Shown: positions 36,116 to 46,604, numbered from the stretch's first letter. The stretch: 64,000 nt of DNA from Shewanella sp. Choline-02u-19 (GCF_002836205.1 NZ_PJBE01000011.1:62001-126000), one strand, 5' to 3'. Translations and numbers: made by a program. Notes: generated from the letters alone by a model not told the origin.

Positions 36116-39100
36116 TTAACGACGCACTTTACGACGTAGACCCAGTAGCGCGAATAAGCTTAATAGACCAAACCCTAAGCTACCGCCGCTGTCACTTTCG
36201 TTAACAGGCTCTTCAGCAACTGGAGCAGGCGCTGTCAATGTCAATGTCATTACAAAGCTTGTTTCTGTCTTGTTAACTGCATCATCAGCGGTGACAACAA
36301 TAGTGTATTCACCAGCAGCGCCTGATGCGGCGTTACCAGTGATCATGCCGGTTACACTATCAATGCTCATACCTTCTGGTAAGCCAACAGCGCTAAATGT
36401 CATGGCATCGCCTTCAGCTTCTGTAAAGTACATTGAAGCATCAATTTCTGCTGCGCCTGTTTCACTCATTGAAACCGCAGGCATTTCTCCAACCAGTTCA
36501 GGGGCGATATCGTTGACGTTGTTGATGGTGACGATGACGTTTGCAACAGCGGTATAACTATTGCCCTGTCGACCAATGACTTCTAGGTTATAACCCAAAT
36601 TACCCGCGTCATAATCCAGTGCAGCAGGATTATTAACGATGATCTCACCGGTATCACTGACTGAGAACGGATCACCAGGCAATGCATTCATTAGGCTCAA
36701 GGTGTATTTAGACCACTGGGCGTCAAATGCTGCCGCAGCAAAGAAGGTTTCTGAATCTAACTCGATTTGAGCTACCACAGTACCCATTTCAGCATCTTCA
36801 TCAACTTGATGCATCTGGCCATCTTTTGGATGAGCAGTTAAAGAGTAATCTCCCTGGCCCATAGGCGATGTCATCCCCCAGTTATCTTCTAAACTGATTA
36901 ACATCATGCCATCATTGTTGCAGCCAGAACCGAAGCTAAAGTTACACTCACTCGCCATACCAAGCTCTGCGGTTTCACCCGCGGCTAGAGTCACCATAGG
37001 TTGGTAATCTTTTGACTCCCCCTCTTCGACTAAGCGTGAAATCAACGGTAAACCACCACCATTAGACTCTGATTCAAGTGTCTCACCGGTGAACCAGTCA
37101 AAGTAAGTTGATGTCTCAGTTTTGCCGTATTTGACCGGATTATATTGGATGATGGGTTCGCCAAGATCAGCCACTGCATCTCGATCTGTGGCAAAGATCC
37201 AACCGTGGTTTTGGTCGAAATCGTCAATGCTAGTCATGTTCTCGCCATGATAAAGATCTTCTAAACAGTACTGAGCCACAAAGTTCTGCCCATGGCCAGT
37301 CATGTAAGTCGGTAGTTTAGATTGAATGTAACGTTTACGTGGTTGCGTCCAGTCATATTCTTGGTCAAAATCGATGAACCAAGCTGCTGGAGAGCCATTT
37401 TCATCCGGCTCAATAAACCCGCCCATCACCACCTGAGTCGCTTCATCCCAAGCATAAGGTTCGCCATTGACTCCTTTATCAAATTCGTTATCTAACACAA
37501 ACTGCTCTTGATAGACGTTCCACCAAACAAGTGCCGCGCCGCCTTTATCAAAATGGTTCGCCATACCGGCATCGTTCGGCTTAAAAAAACGTCCAGCAAC
37601 CACAAGTTTTTTACCTGTGCTACACATGGCTTCCTCGTAAATACCACCACCGATAACATTCGGAATATTACCTTGAACGTTTTCTTTTCCGGTAGGAATT
37701 TGTGCTTGATGAAACATCGCAGGAAACACTGCAAAGGTAGTTTCGGTTGTACTAGTATTGGTAAACTGTTGAACATATGCACCCGCTTCAGGGCTGACCA
37801 TATTGCTCAAGTCGCTACCGTACTGCTCTGCAAACGTACTGAAATCCCGGCTGATTTCAGTACTCGCTCTAGGCTTCACCAACCAGCTCATGCTGACAGT
37901 GGGTTTCTCATCAGCAGTCAATTGCAGCTGACCTGTTAACTCTACTTTAGACCAGTGTTCAGAAGTGAAGTCTCTCGCCATTTTAATAGGCCAGTTCTCT
38001 AACTTTGAAAAATCAATTGCAAGTACCACAGGGAACACAACAGTCTGACCAGCAGGAACACTAACACTGGTCGGCAGATCCCACACCAGTGCCATATCAC
38101 CCATCTTACCCGATGACGTCATCGTAACTTCATAGGTCACAGTCGCGTCAGAAAGGTTCTTTAACTGCACTTCTTTAACAAAGCGCTGCACCCCCATGCC
38201 CTCTTCAAAACCAAAGCTGAGGTTAGGCTGGTAGGTATTTCTTTCCCACGCGACGGCAGCAGAATCAATTGCAGCTTCAATATTTTCAACACCGTTACCA
38301 ATCAACACCAGTTCAGCTTGTTTATTGGCAAGGTCCATCACATTGTTATCGGCGGTGTTCATCAATAGTGCTTTGATCTCAACCATAGACAATTCAGGAC
38401 GTTTTGATTTCAATATAGCTGCCGCCGCGGCAACGCGCGCAGCCGCCATCACGGTGTGCGACTCGGTATCCATTTGATCACCACCACCAACTACCGCAAC
38501 ATCGATGTTTTCAGCGTAGCTGACCATATCGGGCTTTGAGTAGCCATTGGCACCACGAACCGGCCCATGAGGCGTACTTGTCGTCACCATCATCTTGTCG
38601 TCACTATCCGTTGTCATACCGCCAACGGTCAGCGCGCTCGGTGCAGCGCCGCGCCAAGTCATATTGAAGCGGTTATCAAACCACTCACCACCGGTACCAG
38701 CATTCACAACGACAAGTGCACCTAGCCCTGACGCCATCTCTATCGCATGCGCCTCAGCAACTGCGCCTGAAATACCATCATCAGACGGTGCATAGAATGC
38801 GCTGCCACCCATAGCGTCAACCACGATGATATCGGCGCGGTCATCAAAGCTACCGTCTTGATTAGGATCAAGTGCGTATTCCAACGCCAACATAAAGGTA
38901 CTGCTTGATTCAGGGCTTAAGTTATAACCATAGCCATAAGGGTCCGACACATTGGAGGTTTTAAAAGCGGCAATTTTTGCCCCTGGTGCCAATGCGTGAA
39001 CCACGCTGGCAAGTCGAGTACCATGACCTGTATTGTGAGTTGCACCGTCATAATCACGAATGAAATAGATATTCTGATCGATTGGGTTTGGATCTAATCC

Positions 39101-39766
39101 CCAACCTGCATCACTGCTTAAGTCCATGCCTTCAACAACCACATCGGTAGGGAAGCCATCAAATGCGTTAATCGCATTTTCCATGGCTGCACCATAAGTT
39201 GCCGCTTCACCATCACCGCCAAGCCCTACGTGAGTGTAATCCACCCCACTACCAATAATGGCAACTTTAACGCCCTCACCTGCAGTGACATCATCAACTA
39301 ACGCTGGTGCTTTAGCCTGGGTAGACGAAGAAGTTGTCGCCTTACGTACTGCGTTTGCTGGAAAAACTGCGGTTGTCACTTCAGCGACAACCGCTTTAAC
39401 ACCCGCGATCGCTTTAATCTTGTCTGCATACGCTGCGTCAGCTTGGACACGGACGAAGTTACCAAATATTTTTGCACCAGGCAGCGTTTTAATGTTGCCA
39501 TCAAGCGCCATTATGTCGCTCAGAACCGTTTTTTGTTTAGCTTCTACTTGCTTAAGGTTAGCGGCAAATTTCTTTTTGTTGTTAACCGTAGCTTTAGTGA
39601 GTGAGCCAGTCTCTGCAAGATAGACGTTAAACGTCACTAATTGGCCTTTTTTAGCGGGTGCACTGTATACAGATAAAGTATCGGTGCTTTGTGCGACGGC
39701 AATCGTTGCAGGAACCATGGCGGCTAATGCAATGCATGTTGCCAATTTAGATTTTTTGAATGACAT
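36116..39766 (-). CDS. S8 (subtilisin)-family protein with degenerate catalytic centre
   Basis: 1216 residues; signal peptide ending at VAQ; prodomain-like region about 40-140; S8 fold about 160-470; beta-sandwich/cadherin-like region (NDIAPELVGEMP, VTGMITGN) and a C-terminal GlyGly-CTERM tag (SDSGGSLGFGLLSLFALLGL, then RRKVRR). The catalytic Asp position is Gly172 (IIGSGVDYTH where DTG is expected). His248 is kept (GHGTR). The oxyanion Asn is Thr358 (NAGTGG). The Ser position is Val439 (HTVMAAARVAA where GTSMAAPHVAG is expected). The codons were checked in the DNA and the frame is intact. It is probably a secreted, non-peptidolytic binding protein or regulator of a true protease. The divergent S8 gene has all these residues. 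Confidence 0.88.
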   Translation of the reverse strand: MSFKKSKLATCIALAAMVPATIAVAQSTDTLSVYSAPAKKGQLVTFNVYLAETGSLTKATVNNKKKFAANLKQVEAKQKTVLSDIMALDGNIKTLPGAKIFGNFVRVQADAAYADKIKAIAGVKAVVAEVTTAVFPANAVRKATTSSSTQAKAPALVDDVTAGEGVKVAIIGSGVDYTHVGLGGDGEAATYGAAMENAINAFDGFPTDVVVEGMDLSSDAGWGLDPNPIDQNIYFIRDYDGATHNTGHGTRLASVVHALAPGAKIAAFKTSNVSDPYGYGYNLSPESSSTFMLALEYALDPNQDGSFDDRADIIVVDAMGGSAFYAPSDDGISGAVAEAHAIEMASGLGALVVVNAGTGGEWFDNRFNMTWRGAAPSALTVGGMTTDSDDKMMVTTSTPHGPVRGANGYSKPDMVSYAENIDVAVVGGGDQMDTESHTVMAAARVAAAAAILKSKRPELSMVEIKALLMNTADNNVMDLANKQAELVLIGNGVENIEAAIDSAAVAWERNTYQPNLSFGFEEGMGVQRFVKEVQLKNLSDATVTYEVTMTSSGKMGDMALVWDLPTSVSVPAGQTVVFPVVLAIDFSKLENWPIKMARDFTSEHWSKVELTGQLQLTADEKPTVSMSWLVKPRASTEISRDFSTFAEQYGSDLSNMVSPEAGAYVQQFTNTSTTETTFAVFPAMFHQAQIPTGKENVQGNIPNVIGGGIYEEAMCSTGKKLVVAGRFFKPNDAGMANHFDKGGAALVWWNVYQEQFVLDNEFDKGVNGEPYAWDEATQVVMGGFIEPDENGSPAAWFIDFDQEYDWTQPRKRYIQSKLPTYMTGHGQNFVAQYCLEDLYHGENMTSIDDFDQNHGWIFATDRDAVADLGEPIIQYNPVKYGKTETSTYFDWFTGETLESESNGGGLPLISRLVEEGESKDYQPMVTLAAGETAELGMASECNFSFGSGCNNDGMMLISLEDNWGMTSPMGQGDYSLTAHPKDGQMHQVDEDAEMGTVVAQIELDSETFFAAAAFDAQWSKYTLSLMNALPGDPFSVSDTGEIIVNNPAALDYDAGNLGYNLEVIGRQGNSYTAVANVIVTINNVNDIAPELVGEMPAVSMSETGAAEIDASMYFTEAEGDAMTFSAVGLPEGMSIDSVTGMITGNAASGAAGEYTIVVTADDAVNKTETSFVMTLTLTAPAPVAEEPVNESDSGGSLGFGLLSLFALLGLRRKVRR

Positions 39767-40438
39767 ATTTTTTCCCTAAGATGTTGCGACATCACTTTTA
39801 TTTTTAAGTCGAATTGTTTTAGGCCAACCAGTCACATCGCTACAGCCGGCTAACAACTTATTAACTTTACCCATATCGTTTTCTGTTAATTGCGGGAAAA
39901 CAACAAGCATTTAGCCTTTCATTTTGTTTCTTTTCTCTTTCTATTAGTCTTCATTTACTATGAATTCAATGGCTTAAAATTAAATCTGTAAACGTAAGTA
40001 AACAAGAAACAACCACTAATCTGAGTTAAATGGAAAAGCAAACTCTTTTGGATTGCAGCTCAAGAGCACTTGAACAGAAGAATATGGCCCGCGATAGCAG
40101 CTTAAACCCTCAACAGCACTGGGCTAGGGCACCGTTCAGCCGCCAAATTTCATGCCTGCGTAACAACTTCCCCTTTCTGAGTTAACGGTATGAAAACATC
40201 TAAAAAACAGATACATATAGATACAAGAAGATTACGTAAGACATTGAATCAAAAGGAATTGAAAAAGAAATGAAACATAAGTGACGCCAAATAGTAGCGA
40301 GTCGTTTGCTCAAGATGGTTTCGATGGGGTATCAAGTTTACGTCGAATTAACAATTCTAATAAATTGACTGCTCGCGCAAGTTATTCGCAGCAGAAGAGA
40401 ATACTCAACACAATAATTATAAATACGAGGAAGACCAG
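39767..40438. other. Divergent intergenic region of the two S8-family genes
   Basis: 672 bp with no gene that I can support. AT-rich near both genes, as expected for promoters; no clear operator, terminator or repeat was seen. Confidence 0.5.
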
Positions 40439-43400
40439 GTGAAAATAACTTACAAAAAAAGCCTCATTGCAGCCGCACTCAGCATTATATTAAGCCCGGT
40501 ATCTCAGGCTAATATTACCGACACCCGTGGCCTAGACGTTGATGGTGGTCAACGCAGTAACAAACTACAAGCCAGCAAACGTAATACTGATAACCTGTAC
40601 ATGGTACTACTTGATGATCAACCGTTAGCCACCTATAAAGGCGGTATTGATAACCTTAAAGCCACCAGTTTATTAAGCAATAACCATAATAAGAACAATA
40701 AAAATGGCACGCTAAACGTGCAAAGCGCTGCCAGTCAACACTATCTCCAATACTTGGCACAGCAATCCGACTTAACTTTAAAGCGGGCGCAGGCCAGCTT
40801 AAAGCGTGAACTCACCATTGAAAATCAATATAAAATTGCCCTCAACGGTTTCAGCACCACATTAACAGAGCAAGAAGTAACCCAGCTACAGGGTGTCTCC
40901 GGTGTTAAGCACGTGCAGAAGGTTCAACTTCGCCACCTTACTACTGACTCAGGTCCTCGCCACATTCAAGCGCCGTCGGCGTGGGATGGCACAGCAACGG
41001 GCGTAGCGACTCAAGGTGAAGGTGTCATCGTCGGGATCCTCGATACAGGTATTAGCGCTTTTAATCCATCATTTGCCGATATCGGCGGTGATGGTTATGA
41101 CCATACCAATCCTCTCGGTGAAGGCGTTTATTTAGGTCACTGTGCAGACTCTGAGTTAGCCAACTACTGTAACGACAAACTTATTGGTATTTGGGCAAAC
41201 GACGGTGTGCTCGCTGATTACGTTCCTGAGGGCGATGATGTAATAGGCATCGATCACAACGGCCACGGTTCACATACCGCCTCGACGACTGCAGGTAACG
41301 TGGTTAAAAATGTGCCTATTTATAACGTGATGGGCGATAAAGCCGATTTTACCTTTGGTCATATTAGCGGGGTTGCTCCCCATGCAAACATCATCTCTTA
41401 TCAAGTTTGTGCTGCCGATGCAGGCTGCTGGACTGACGTAACCGCTCAGGCTGTTGAGCATGCCATCGAAAACGGCGTTCAAGTGCTCAACTACTCTGTC
41501 GGTGGTGGCGCGAGTGACCCTTGGTATGACACTGATGCACTAGCATTTCTATCTGCCCGTGAAGCAGGGATTCATGTGGCGACTTCGGCCGGTAACTCAG
41601 GGCCCGGTCCTGAAACCGTTGGTTCACCCGGTAACGCCCCTTGGATCACAACAGTGGCAGCCTATACCCATGACCGTAGCTTTACCGATAAAGAGGCCAG
41701 CTTCACTGGCGGCGACAGTGCATTAACCAACCTTAGTGGTAAAGGCGCAACAGCGGGCTTCACTGCTAGCGTTGTCCATGCTGCCGATTACGGTGATGCC
41801 GACTGCTTGAACCCTTTCGATATTGACACTTTCAGTGGCGAAATAGTCGTTTGTCAACGCGGTGACATCGCCAGAGTGACAAAAGGAACCAACGTACTTG
41901 CTGGCGGCGCTGGCGGTATGATCTTAGTGAATGTGGACGGCGGTTCAGAAACGGTCGATGCTGATTTCCATGTGCTGCCTGCAATACATGTTGATGCAGC
42001 TCAAGGAAATGAACTAACAGCTTGGCTAGCCAATGGCAGCGAGCATATAGCAACCATTACCGCCTCCGCGATTGAAAGCGATCCCGATAATGCTGACATC
42101 GCAGCGGTGTTTACCTCTCGTGGCCCAGAGCCCATCATGAACCGTTGGTTGACGCCTCATGTTGCAGCCCCTGGTGTTGCCATCTATGCAGCCAACTCTG
42201 AGTATCAGCCTTGGCGCGAAGAAAAGACTGAATCGCCATACACCTTTATGGATGGCACATCGATGTCTAGCCCGCATGTTGCTGGTGCAATGGCGTTAAT
42301 CGCGGCACTTAAACCTGCATGGACGCCTGCCGAACTGCAATCGGCATTAATGCTCAGTGCAGAGTTTAATACGCGTAAAGATGATGGCGTCACCGCATCA
42401 GACTTTTTTGATTCCGGTGCAGGTAGCATCCGCATCAGCAAGGCGCTCAATACTGGCCTCATCATGAACGTGACTAACCAAGAGTATCTCGATGCCAACC
42501 CAGATCTAGGTGGCAAGCCAGAAGAGATGAACATGCCATCTGCAGTGCAGCAAAACTGTATGATGAGCTGTAACTGGACTAGAACCTTTACCGCTACCTC
42601 TAGCTCAACCTGGACCACCAGCGGTGATGCCAGTGTTGATGACTTAACAGTAAGCGCGACGCCAAGCAGCTTTACCCTCGCCGCAGGTGAAAGCGTCACT
42701 CTTGAGGTGACAGCAACTATCTCGAATGGTTTTAACTCTGAATATGGCATGGGTAGATTGTTACTCACACCAGCCGATGCAAAGCTAACTCCTTCTGCAA
42801 TGCCGGTGATAGGGACTTTTGTTGCGGGTAGCTTCCCAGAAAGTACTTACCTAGTAACCAATAAAAGCAAAGGCAGTGCTAATATCGAAGGCATCACTAC
42901 AGTCGGTACTAGTGACCTGCAAATTGCCACATTTGAACTCGCTGAAGTTGAAAGTATCACCACCAGCCTGCCACGTGATGATAGCGACACTGCTAGCTGG
43001 CCAGCTAACGTCTATAACGACAGCAGCTTTTTCTATTCGCAACTAATTAATGTTACGCCTAATACCAAGCGTGTCATCGTACGCATTAAAGACACCACAT
43101 CACCCGATCTGGATATATTTATTGGCCGTGATGCGAACTATAATGGCAAACCTGATAATGCCATGGAAATGGACGATATGTTGTGTCAGAGCGCGACTGA
43201 AACCGCCTATGAAAGCTGCGAAGTTAACGATCCACAGCCAGGTAGCTATTACGTCACTGTGCATAACTTTGGTAATACATCAGCGCCATCAGACACCATT
43301 GATGACCTAACGATTGAGATAGCCGTTATCGATAAAGATGATTCGAGTGTCACGGTAGATTATAACGCACAGTTAGGAGCCAATGAAGATATCGGCCTAG

Positions 43401-44275
43401 TACTAAACTGGGACAAGGACTTAAAACCTGACACCCTTTATATCACTGCGCTTGAGATCGGTACTGGTCCCGATGCGGCGAGCAACATTGGTCTGATGCC
43501 AATAGAGCTTTACAAGAATGCCACCTATCTAACAGGTTCAGTAGATAGCGAACGGGTTAATACCGGCGATATGCTCACCCTAACGCTTGAACTTGCTGCC
43601 AATGCCAGCGACGAAGAGATGTTATTTGATATCCAGACCAGCATTCCAGAAGGCCTTATCATCGACAGTGATAGCCACATGGGTATGCTCGAGGGACAAA
43701 CACTTAGCTGGCAGGTAACTCAGGCCGCTAACAGTGAGCTACAGAGCATTGTTTTAGTGCTTAATACTGCGGAGCAAGTGATGTCTAAAACATTGAGTTT
43801 TGATGTATCGCACACAGTAAATAGCGTCAGTATTACTGAAACCGTCGGACCGGTACAACTTGAAGGCGTGCCAGTTGCGCTAATTAATGGCGAGAGTGCC
43901 ATTAGCGTTACCGCTGACGAACAGACAGTTGTTGCTTTATCTGCTGTAGGCAGTACTACGCCGAATGCAGATGACGTAATAACCTATAGCTGGGCACAAG
44001 TTTCAGGCCAGGATATCACAATGGACGATGCAAGCTCAGCAAGCGTTAATGTCACCTTGCCGGATGTAGAAGCTGACAGCAGCGCAGTTGTTGAGCTGAC
44101 CGTCAGCAATGGTAGCAAGACGACTGTTGCGACTGCAACGATTGCGATAACGGCTGAAGTGGTTGCTGTTGAACCTGAACCGACACAGTCAGATAGCGGT
44201 GGTGCAATGGGAGTATCAGTTTTGCTGCTTGGGTTATTCGGCTTACGTCGTCGTACGAAAAAGTCATCAACCTAA
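40439..44275 (+). CDS. Secreted S8 (subtilisin-like) serine protease
   Basis: 1278 residues from a GTG start with GAGGAAG upstream. Signal peptide to about residue 24; I9-type propeptide (NLYMVLLDDQPLATYKGG ... IALNGFSTTLTEQEV); catalytic domain from about 190 with Asp202 (GILDTG), His276 (NGHGSHT), Asn386 (SAGNSGPGP) and Ser608 (DGTSMSSPHVAG). A PA domain is inserted near 450-530 (ADYGDADC, VVCQRGDIARV), as in cell-envelope and vibriolysin-like S8 proteases. C-terminal beta-domains and a GlyGly-CTERM tag (SDSGGAMGVSVLLLGLFGL, then RRR) follow, implying type II secretion and rhombosortase processing. Confidence 0.95.
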   Translation: MKITYKKSLIAAALSIILSPVSQANITDTRGLDVDGGQRSNKLQASKRNTDNLYMVLLDDQPLATYKGGIDNLKATSLLSNNHNKNNKNGTLNVQSAASQHYLQYLAQQSDLTLKRAQASLKRELTIENQYKIALNGFSTTLTEQEVTQLQGVSGVKHVQKVQLRHLTTDSGPRHIQAPSAWDGTATGVATQGEGVIVGILDTGISAFNPSFADIGGDGYDHTNPLGEGVYLGHCADSELANYCNDKLIGIWANDGVLADYVPEGDDVIGIDHNGHGSHTASTTAGNVVKNVPIYNVMGDKADFTFGHISGVAPHANIISYQVCAADAGCWTDVTAQAVEHAIENGVQVLNYSVGGGASDPWYDTDALAFLSAREAGIHVATSAGNSGPGPETVGSPGNAPWITTVAAYTHDRSFTDKEASFTGGDSALTNLSGKGATAGFTASVVHAADYGDADCLNPFDIDTFSGEIVVCQRGDIARVTKGTNVLAGGAGGMILVNVDGGSETVDADFHVLPAIHVDAAQGNELTAWLANGSEHIATITASAIESDPDNADIAAVFTSRGPEPIMNRWLTPHVAAPGVAIYAANSEYQPWREEKTESPYTFMDGTSMSSPHVAGAMALIAALKPAWTPAELQSALMLSAEFNTRKDDGVTASDFFDSGAGSIRISKALNTGLIMNVTNQEYLDANPDLGGKPEEMNMPSAVQQNCMMSCNWTRTFTATSSSTWTTSGDASVDDLTVSATPSSFTLAAGESVTLEVTATISNGFNSEYGMGRLLLTPADAKLTPSAMPVIGTFVAGSFPESTYLVTNKSKGSANIEGITTVGTSDLQIATFELAEVESITTSLPRDDSDTASWPANVYNDSSFFYSQLINVTPNTKRVIVRIKDTTSPDLDIFIGRDANYNGKPDNAMEMDDMLCQSATETAYESCEVNDPQPGSYYVTVHNFGNTSAPSDTIDDLTIEIAVIDKDDSSVTVDYNAQLGANEDIGLVLNWDKDLKPDTLYITALEIGTGPDAASNIGLMPIELYKNATYLTGSVDSERVNTGDMLTLTLELAANASDEEMLFDIQTSIPEGLIIDSDSHMGMLEGQTLSWQVTQAANSELQSIVLVLNTAEQVMSKTLSFDVSHTVNSVSITETVGPVQLEGVPVALINGESAISVTADEQTVVALSAVGSTTPNADDVITYSWAQVSGQDITMDDASSASVNVTLPDVEADSSAVVELTVSNGSKTTVATATIAITAEVVAVEPEPTQSDSGGAMGVSVLLLGLFGLRRRTKKSST

Positions 44276-44373
44276 AGTAAGGTGGGCGCTATTTTGAAGT
44301 GATAACGCCCAAAACGTAAGGCTTTTTGTCAATTAGGATCGCTAGCTGAGGATCTTTTAGGGTTAATACTTTT

Positions 44374-44400
44374 GCCGACTGCATTACAGTCGGCTTTTTT
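44374..44400 (+). terminator. Terminator after the S8 protease gene
   Basis: GCCGACTG-CATTA-CAGTCGGC followed by T6; it may also serve the convergent small barrel gene. A second stem (GGGCG ... CGCCC, 44285-44310) lies just after the protease stop. Confidence 0.85.
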
Positions 44401-44412
44401 CTGTCTTATTCA

Positions 44413-44952
44413 CTAGAACTTATAATCAAGCGTCAAGTACACCTGCTGACTGTTATCAATAGTGATCCCATCGCGTTCATAATCTTGTTCTAGATAGCGA
44501 TACCCGAGATCTGACGAAAAGTGTTCACTCCATTGATATTGCACACCCACTTGGCCACCCCAGACTAAATCAGTATCTGCACGTCCCGCAATTTTATTGT
44601 CATTAGCGCCCACAGTAACACCAGCAAATAAGTTAACGTCTTTATGGACTGGTATTAAATAATCATAAGAGAGCAACCAGCTATATTGCTCCTGCTTATA
44701 ATCGTTGCCCGCTTGAGAGAATTCGTCCTCCATATAGCCAAAGGTACCCGTGATCCGATGCTGTTGCTCAATCAATACCCCCATTCGCCCTTGCCACGAC
44801 ATGTCTTCGGTGTCGTGTTGTATATTGCCGTCCACTTTATCGGTTTGATAACCCGCAGCCGCACCCACGAAAAATTCAACTTCAGCGGCATTTACGCTGC
44901 TGATGAGTAAACCGGAACATAGAACACCTGCTAGCATCGTCTTAATTTTCAT
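44413..44952 (-). CDS. Small outer membrane beta-barrel protein
   Basis: 179 residues from the ATG at 44952 (GAGG 8 nt upstream; a GTG 12 bp further upstream is in frame but overlaps that site). The signal peptide ends SVNA. The mature part consists of about eight amphipathic strands ending VYLTLDYKF, in the manner of OmpA-/OmpX-sized 'outer membrane beta-barrel' proteins. No substrate or binding motif is recognised. Confidence 0.8.
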   Translation of the reverse strand: MKIKTMLAGVLCSGLLISSVNAAEVEFFVGAAAGYQTDKVDGNIQHDTEDMSWQGRMGVLIEQQHRITGTFGYMEDEFSQAGNDYKQEQYSWLLSYDYLIPVHKDVNLFAGVTVGANDNKIAGRADTDLVWGGQVGVQYQWSEHFSSDLGYRYLEQDYERDGITIDNSQQVYLTLDYKF

Positions 44953-45170
44953 TGTAAACCTCACTCATAACCTGATAAATAGAGAATCTTGTCGGTGTCA
45001 TTATCGACGTTATGAATAGATTACCGATTCCCTACCGCATGAAAAAGTGCCTCACACCAACAAGTTTGTATCGAATAATGAGACAGTCAACATATTGAGG
45101 CCACTAAAGAAAGCTGAGGTTAGCTTTATGCTTAAGGTTAAAATGAGATCAACGCGGTTAATGCTTTGAA

Positions 45171-45497
45171 TCAGTGACTATGGCCTTGTGAGAAGTTAAT
45201 CATCATTACGCCAGCAGCGACTAATCCCATACCGATCCACGCAGTGAGATCTAGATGTTGGCGGTAAAATAGTGCCGATAACAAGGTGACTGTCACTATG
45301 GCTAAACCCGCCCACAGTGCATGAACGACCCCCACAGGCATGCCCTTCATCGCTTGGCCAAGAAAAATAAATGCCACCAAATGACCCAAAATAACCAATA
45401 CGGCTGGCAATGGTCGACTAAAACCATCGGTCGCCTTTAACGCCACATGAGATAAGGCTTCAGCCATGACACCCAGTAATAGAAAGATCCAACTCAT
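45171..45497 (-). CDS. Small multidrug resistance (SMR) transporter
   Basis: 108 residues from the ATG at 45497 (AAGG 9 nt upstream); a longer frame to 45545 has no leader role. Four membrane helices. Glu13 in LGVMAEALSHVALK matches the essential Glu14 of EmrE; VVHALWAGLAIV and IGMGLVAAGVMMINF match helices 3 and 4. Likely a proton-coupled exporter of cationic drugs or guanidinium-like compounds acting as an antiparallel dimer. It seems to be a single-gene member, not a paired one. Confidence 0.9.
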   Translation of the reverse strand: MSWIFLLLGVMAEALSHVALKATDGFSRPLPAVLVILGHLVAFIFLGQAMKGMPVGVVHALWAGLAIVTVTLLSALFYRQHLDLTAWIGMGLVAAGVMMINFSQGHSH

Positions 45498-45993
45498 AAT
45501 ATAAGCCTTAAATGTAAAGTGTTCGGCAGGCAAAGCCTGCTGCATAGATTGAGATACTGAATTTGTTGTAGTGCTTAGTATATTGATAATGGATAGGATG
45601 ATAATCAGCTAAAACTGCAAATCACTTTTACCAAATGGTAATAAACAGCTGCAATCAAAAACCAAGCATGAGCCGACAAATGAAACCATCAGTGCAAAGC
45701 ATCAATACCGCAGCAGCTCCGCCCATACGCATTTAAGCTTCAACTCTTAAAAACGAAGACAATCCCATTTCGATGCGTCAAATATATTTATTAATTCAAC
45801 AATAATAATCGGCCTGATCAACAAATATTTTTACCATTCAATATAAGAAAAAACGATAACACCGGTCTAGATGGCTGCTTTTTTTGGGGGGGGATAAGTA
45901 GGTTAAACCCCTGCCAATAGACATAAAAAAAGCGCCGTAGCGCTTTCTTATAAAATCCACGATACCTATTTACTCAGTATCAATTAATGGCGC
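45498..45993. other. Intergenic stretch with a T7G8 tract
   Basis: No gene seen. It contains a T7G8 homopolymer junction near 45879-45893 and the terminator of the gfa operon. Confidence 0.5.
45926..45946 (-). terminator. Rho-independent terminator of the adhB-gfa operon
   Basis: On the minus strand: AAAGCGC-TACG-GCGCTTTTTTT, about 48 bp after the gfa stop codon. Confidence 0.88.
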
Positions 45994-46551
45994 TTAGCTC
46001 TTGTTTGCAACGTGAGCAGCAATGGCATCCATCAATACTGGAGATAAGCAGTCATATGGCGCTAAGCCCAAGTCCGTTAATGTATTGCGAACATCAGCCA
46101 TAGCTTCAGGTGCCGTTCCTGACTCAATGATAGAAGAGACAAATGCAGCGAATTCAGGTGCTGACCAACCTTGCTGTTTAGATAACTCAGTATGCACAAA
46201 GTCTAAACCATAGAAAGGATGCTCAGCGTTTTCGATACGGCCGTACATATGGGTGCCACACTCTTTACATGCATGACGCTGAATTGCCGCTGACGCGTCG
46301 ATAATCTGTAATTTATCAGCATTAGCAGTCACGCTAACTTGGTCTTTAGCGACCACCGCTATCTGAGCAAACAGAGCGCCTTCAGGCTTCCAGCATTTGC
46401 TGCAACCGCAAACATGGTTATGTGCAGTTTGCGCTGAGACACTAACTTCAACAGGATGGTGTGAACACTGGCATTGCAATGAACCGCCGCTAAAACCATC
46501 GGCTGTTGCTGAGATACCATTATCGACCAATGGGTGAATTAACGTTTTCAT
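45994..46551 (-). CDS. gfa: Glutathione-dependent formaldehyde-activating enzyme (GFA family)
   Basis: 185 residues. Zinc ligands are arranged as in Gfa: CQCSHHP near residue 27, CGCSKC (C48, C50, C53 region) and CKECGTHMYG (about 95-105), with GLDFVHTEL downstream. Gfa proteins were described as speeding S-hydroxymethylglutathione formation from formaldehyde and glutathione, the substrate of FrmA; carriage or shuttling of glutathione adducts is an alternative view. It lies 53 bp behind the adhB-like gene in the same operon, ahead of a terminator. Confidence 0.88.
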   Translation of the reverse strand: MKTLIHPLVDNGISATADGFSGGSLQCQCSHHPVEVSVSAQTAHNHVCGCSKCWKPEGALFAQIAVVAKDQVSVTANADKLQIIDASAAIQRHACKECGTHMYGRIENAEHPFYGLDFVHTELSKQQGWSAPEFAAFVSSIIESGTAPEAMADVRNTLTDLGLAPYDCLSPVLMDAIAAHVANKS

Positions 46552-46604
46552 AATAATTATTCCAAATAAATGAGGCTAAGCCCTGCTGGACTTAGCAGAA
46601 CGAC

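Noticed and set aside
37508..37939. 143-codon plus-strand frame inside the S8-family gene
   Set aside because: Antisense shadow with no start signal; the minus-strand frame is intact over 1216 codons.
45879..45893. T7G8 homopolymer junction
   Set aside because: Intergenic, with no gene whose frame it could switch; it may even be a sequencing artefact.
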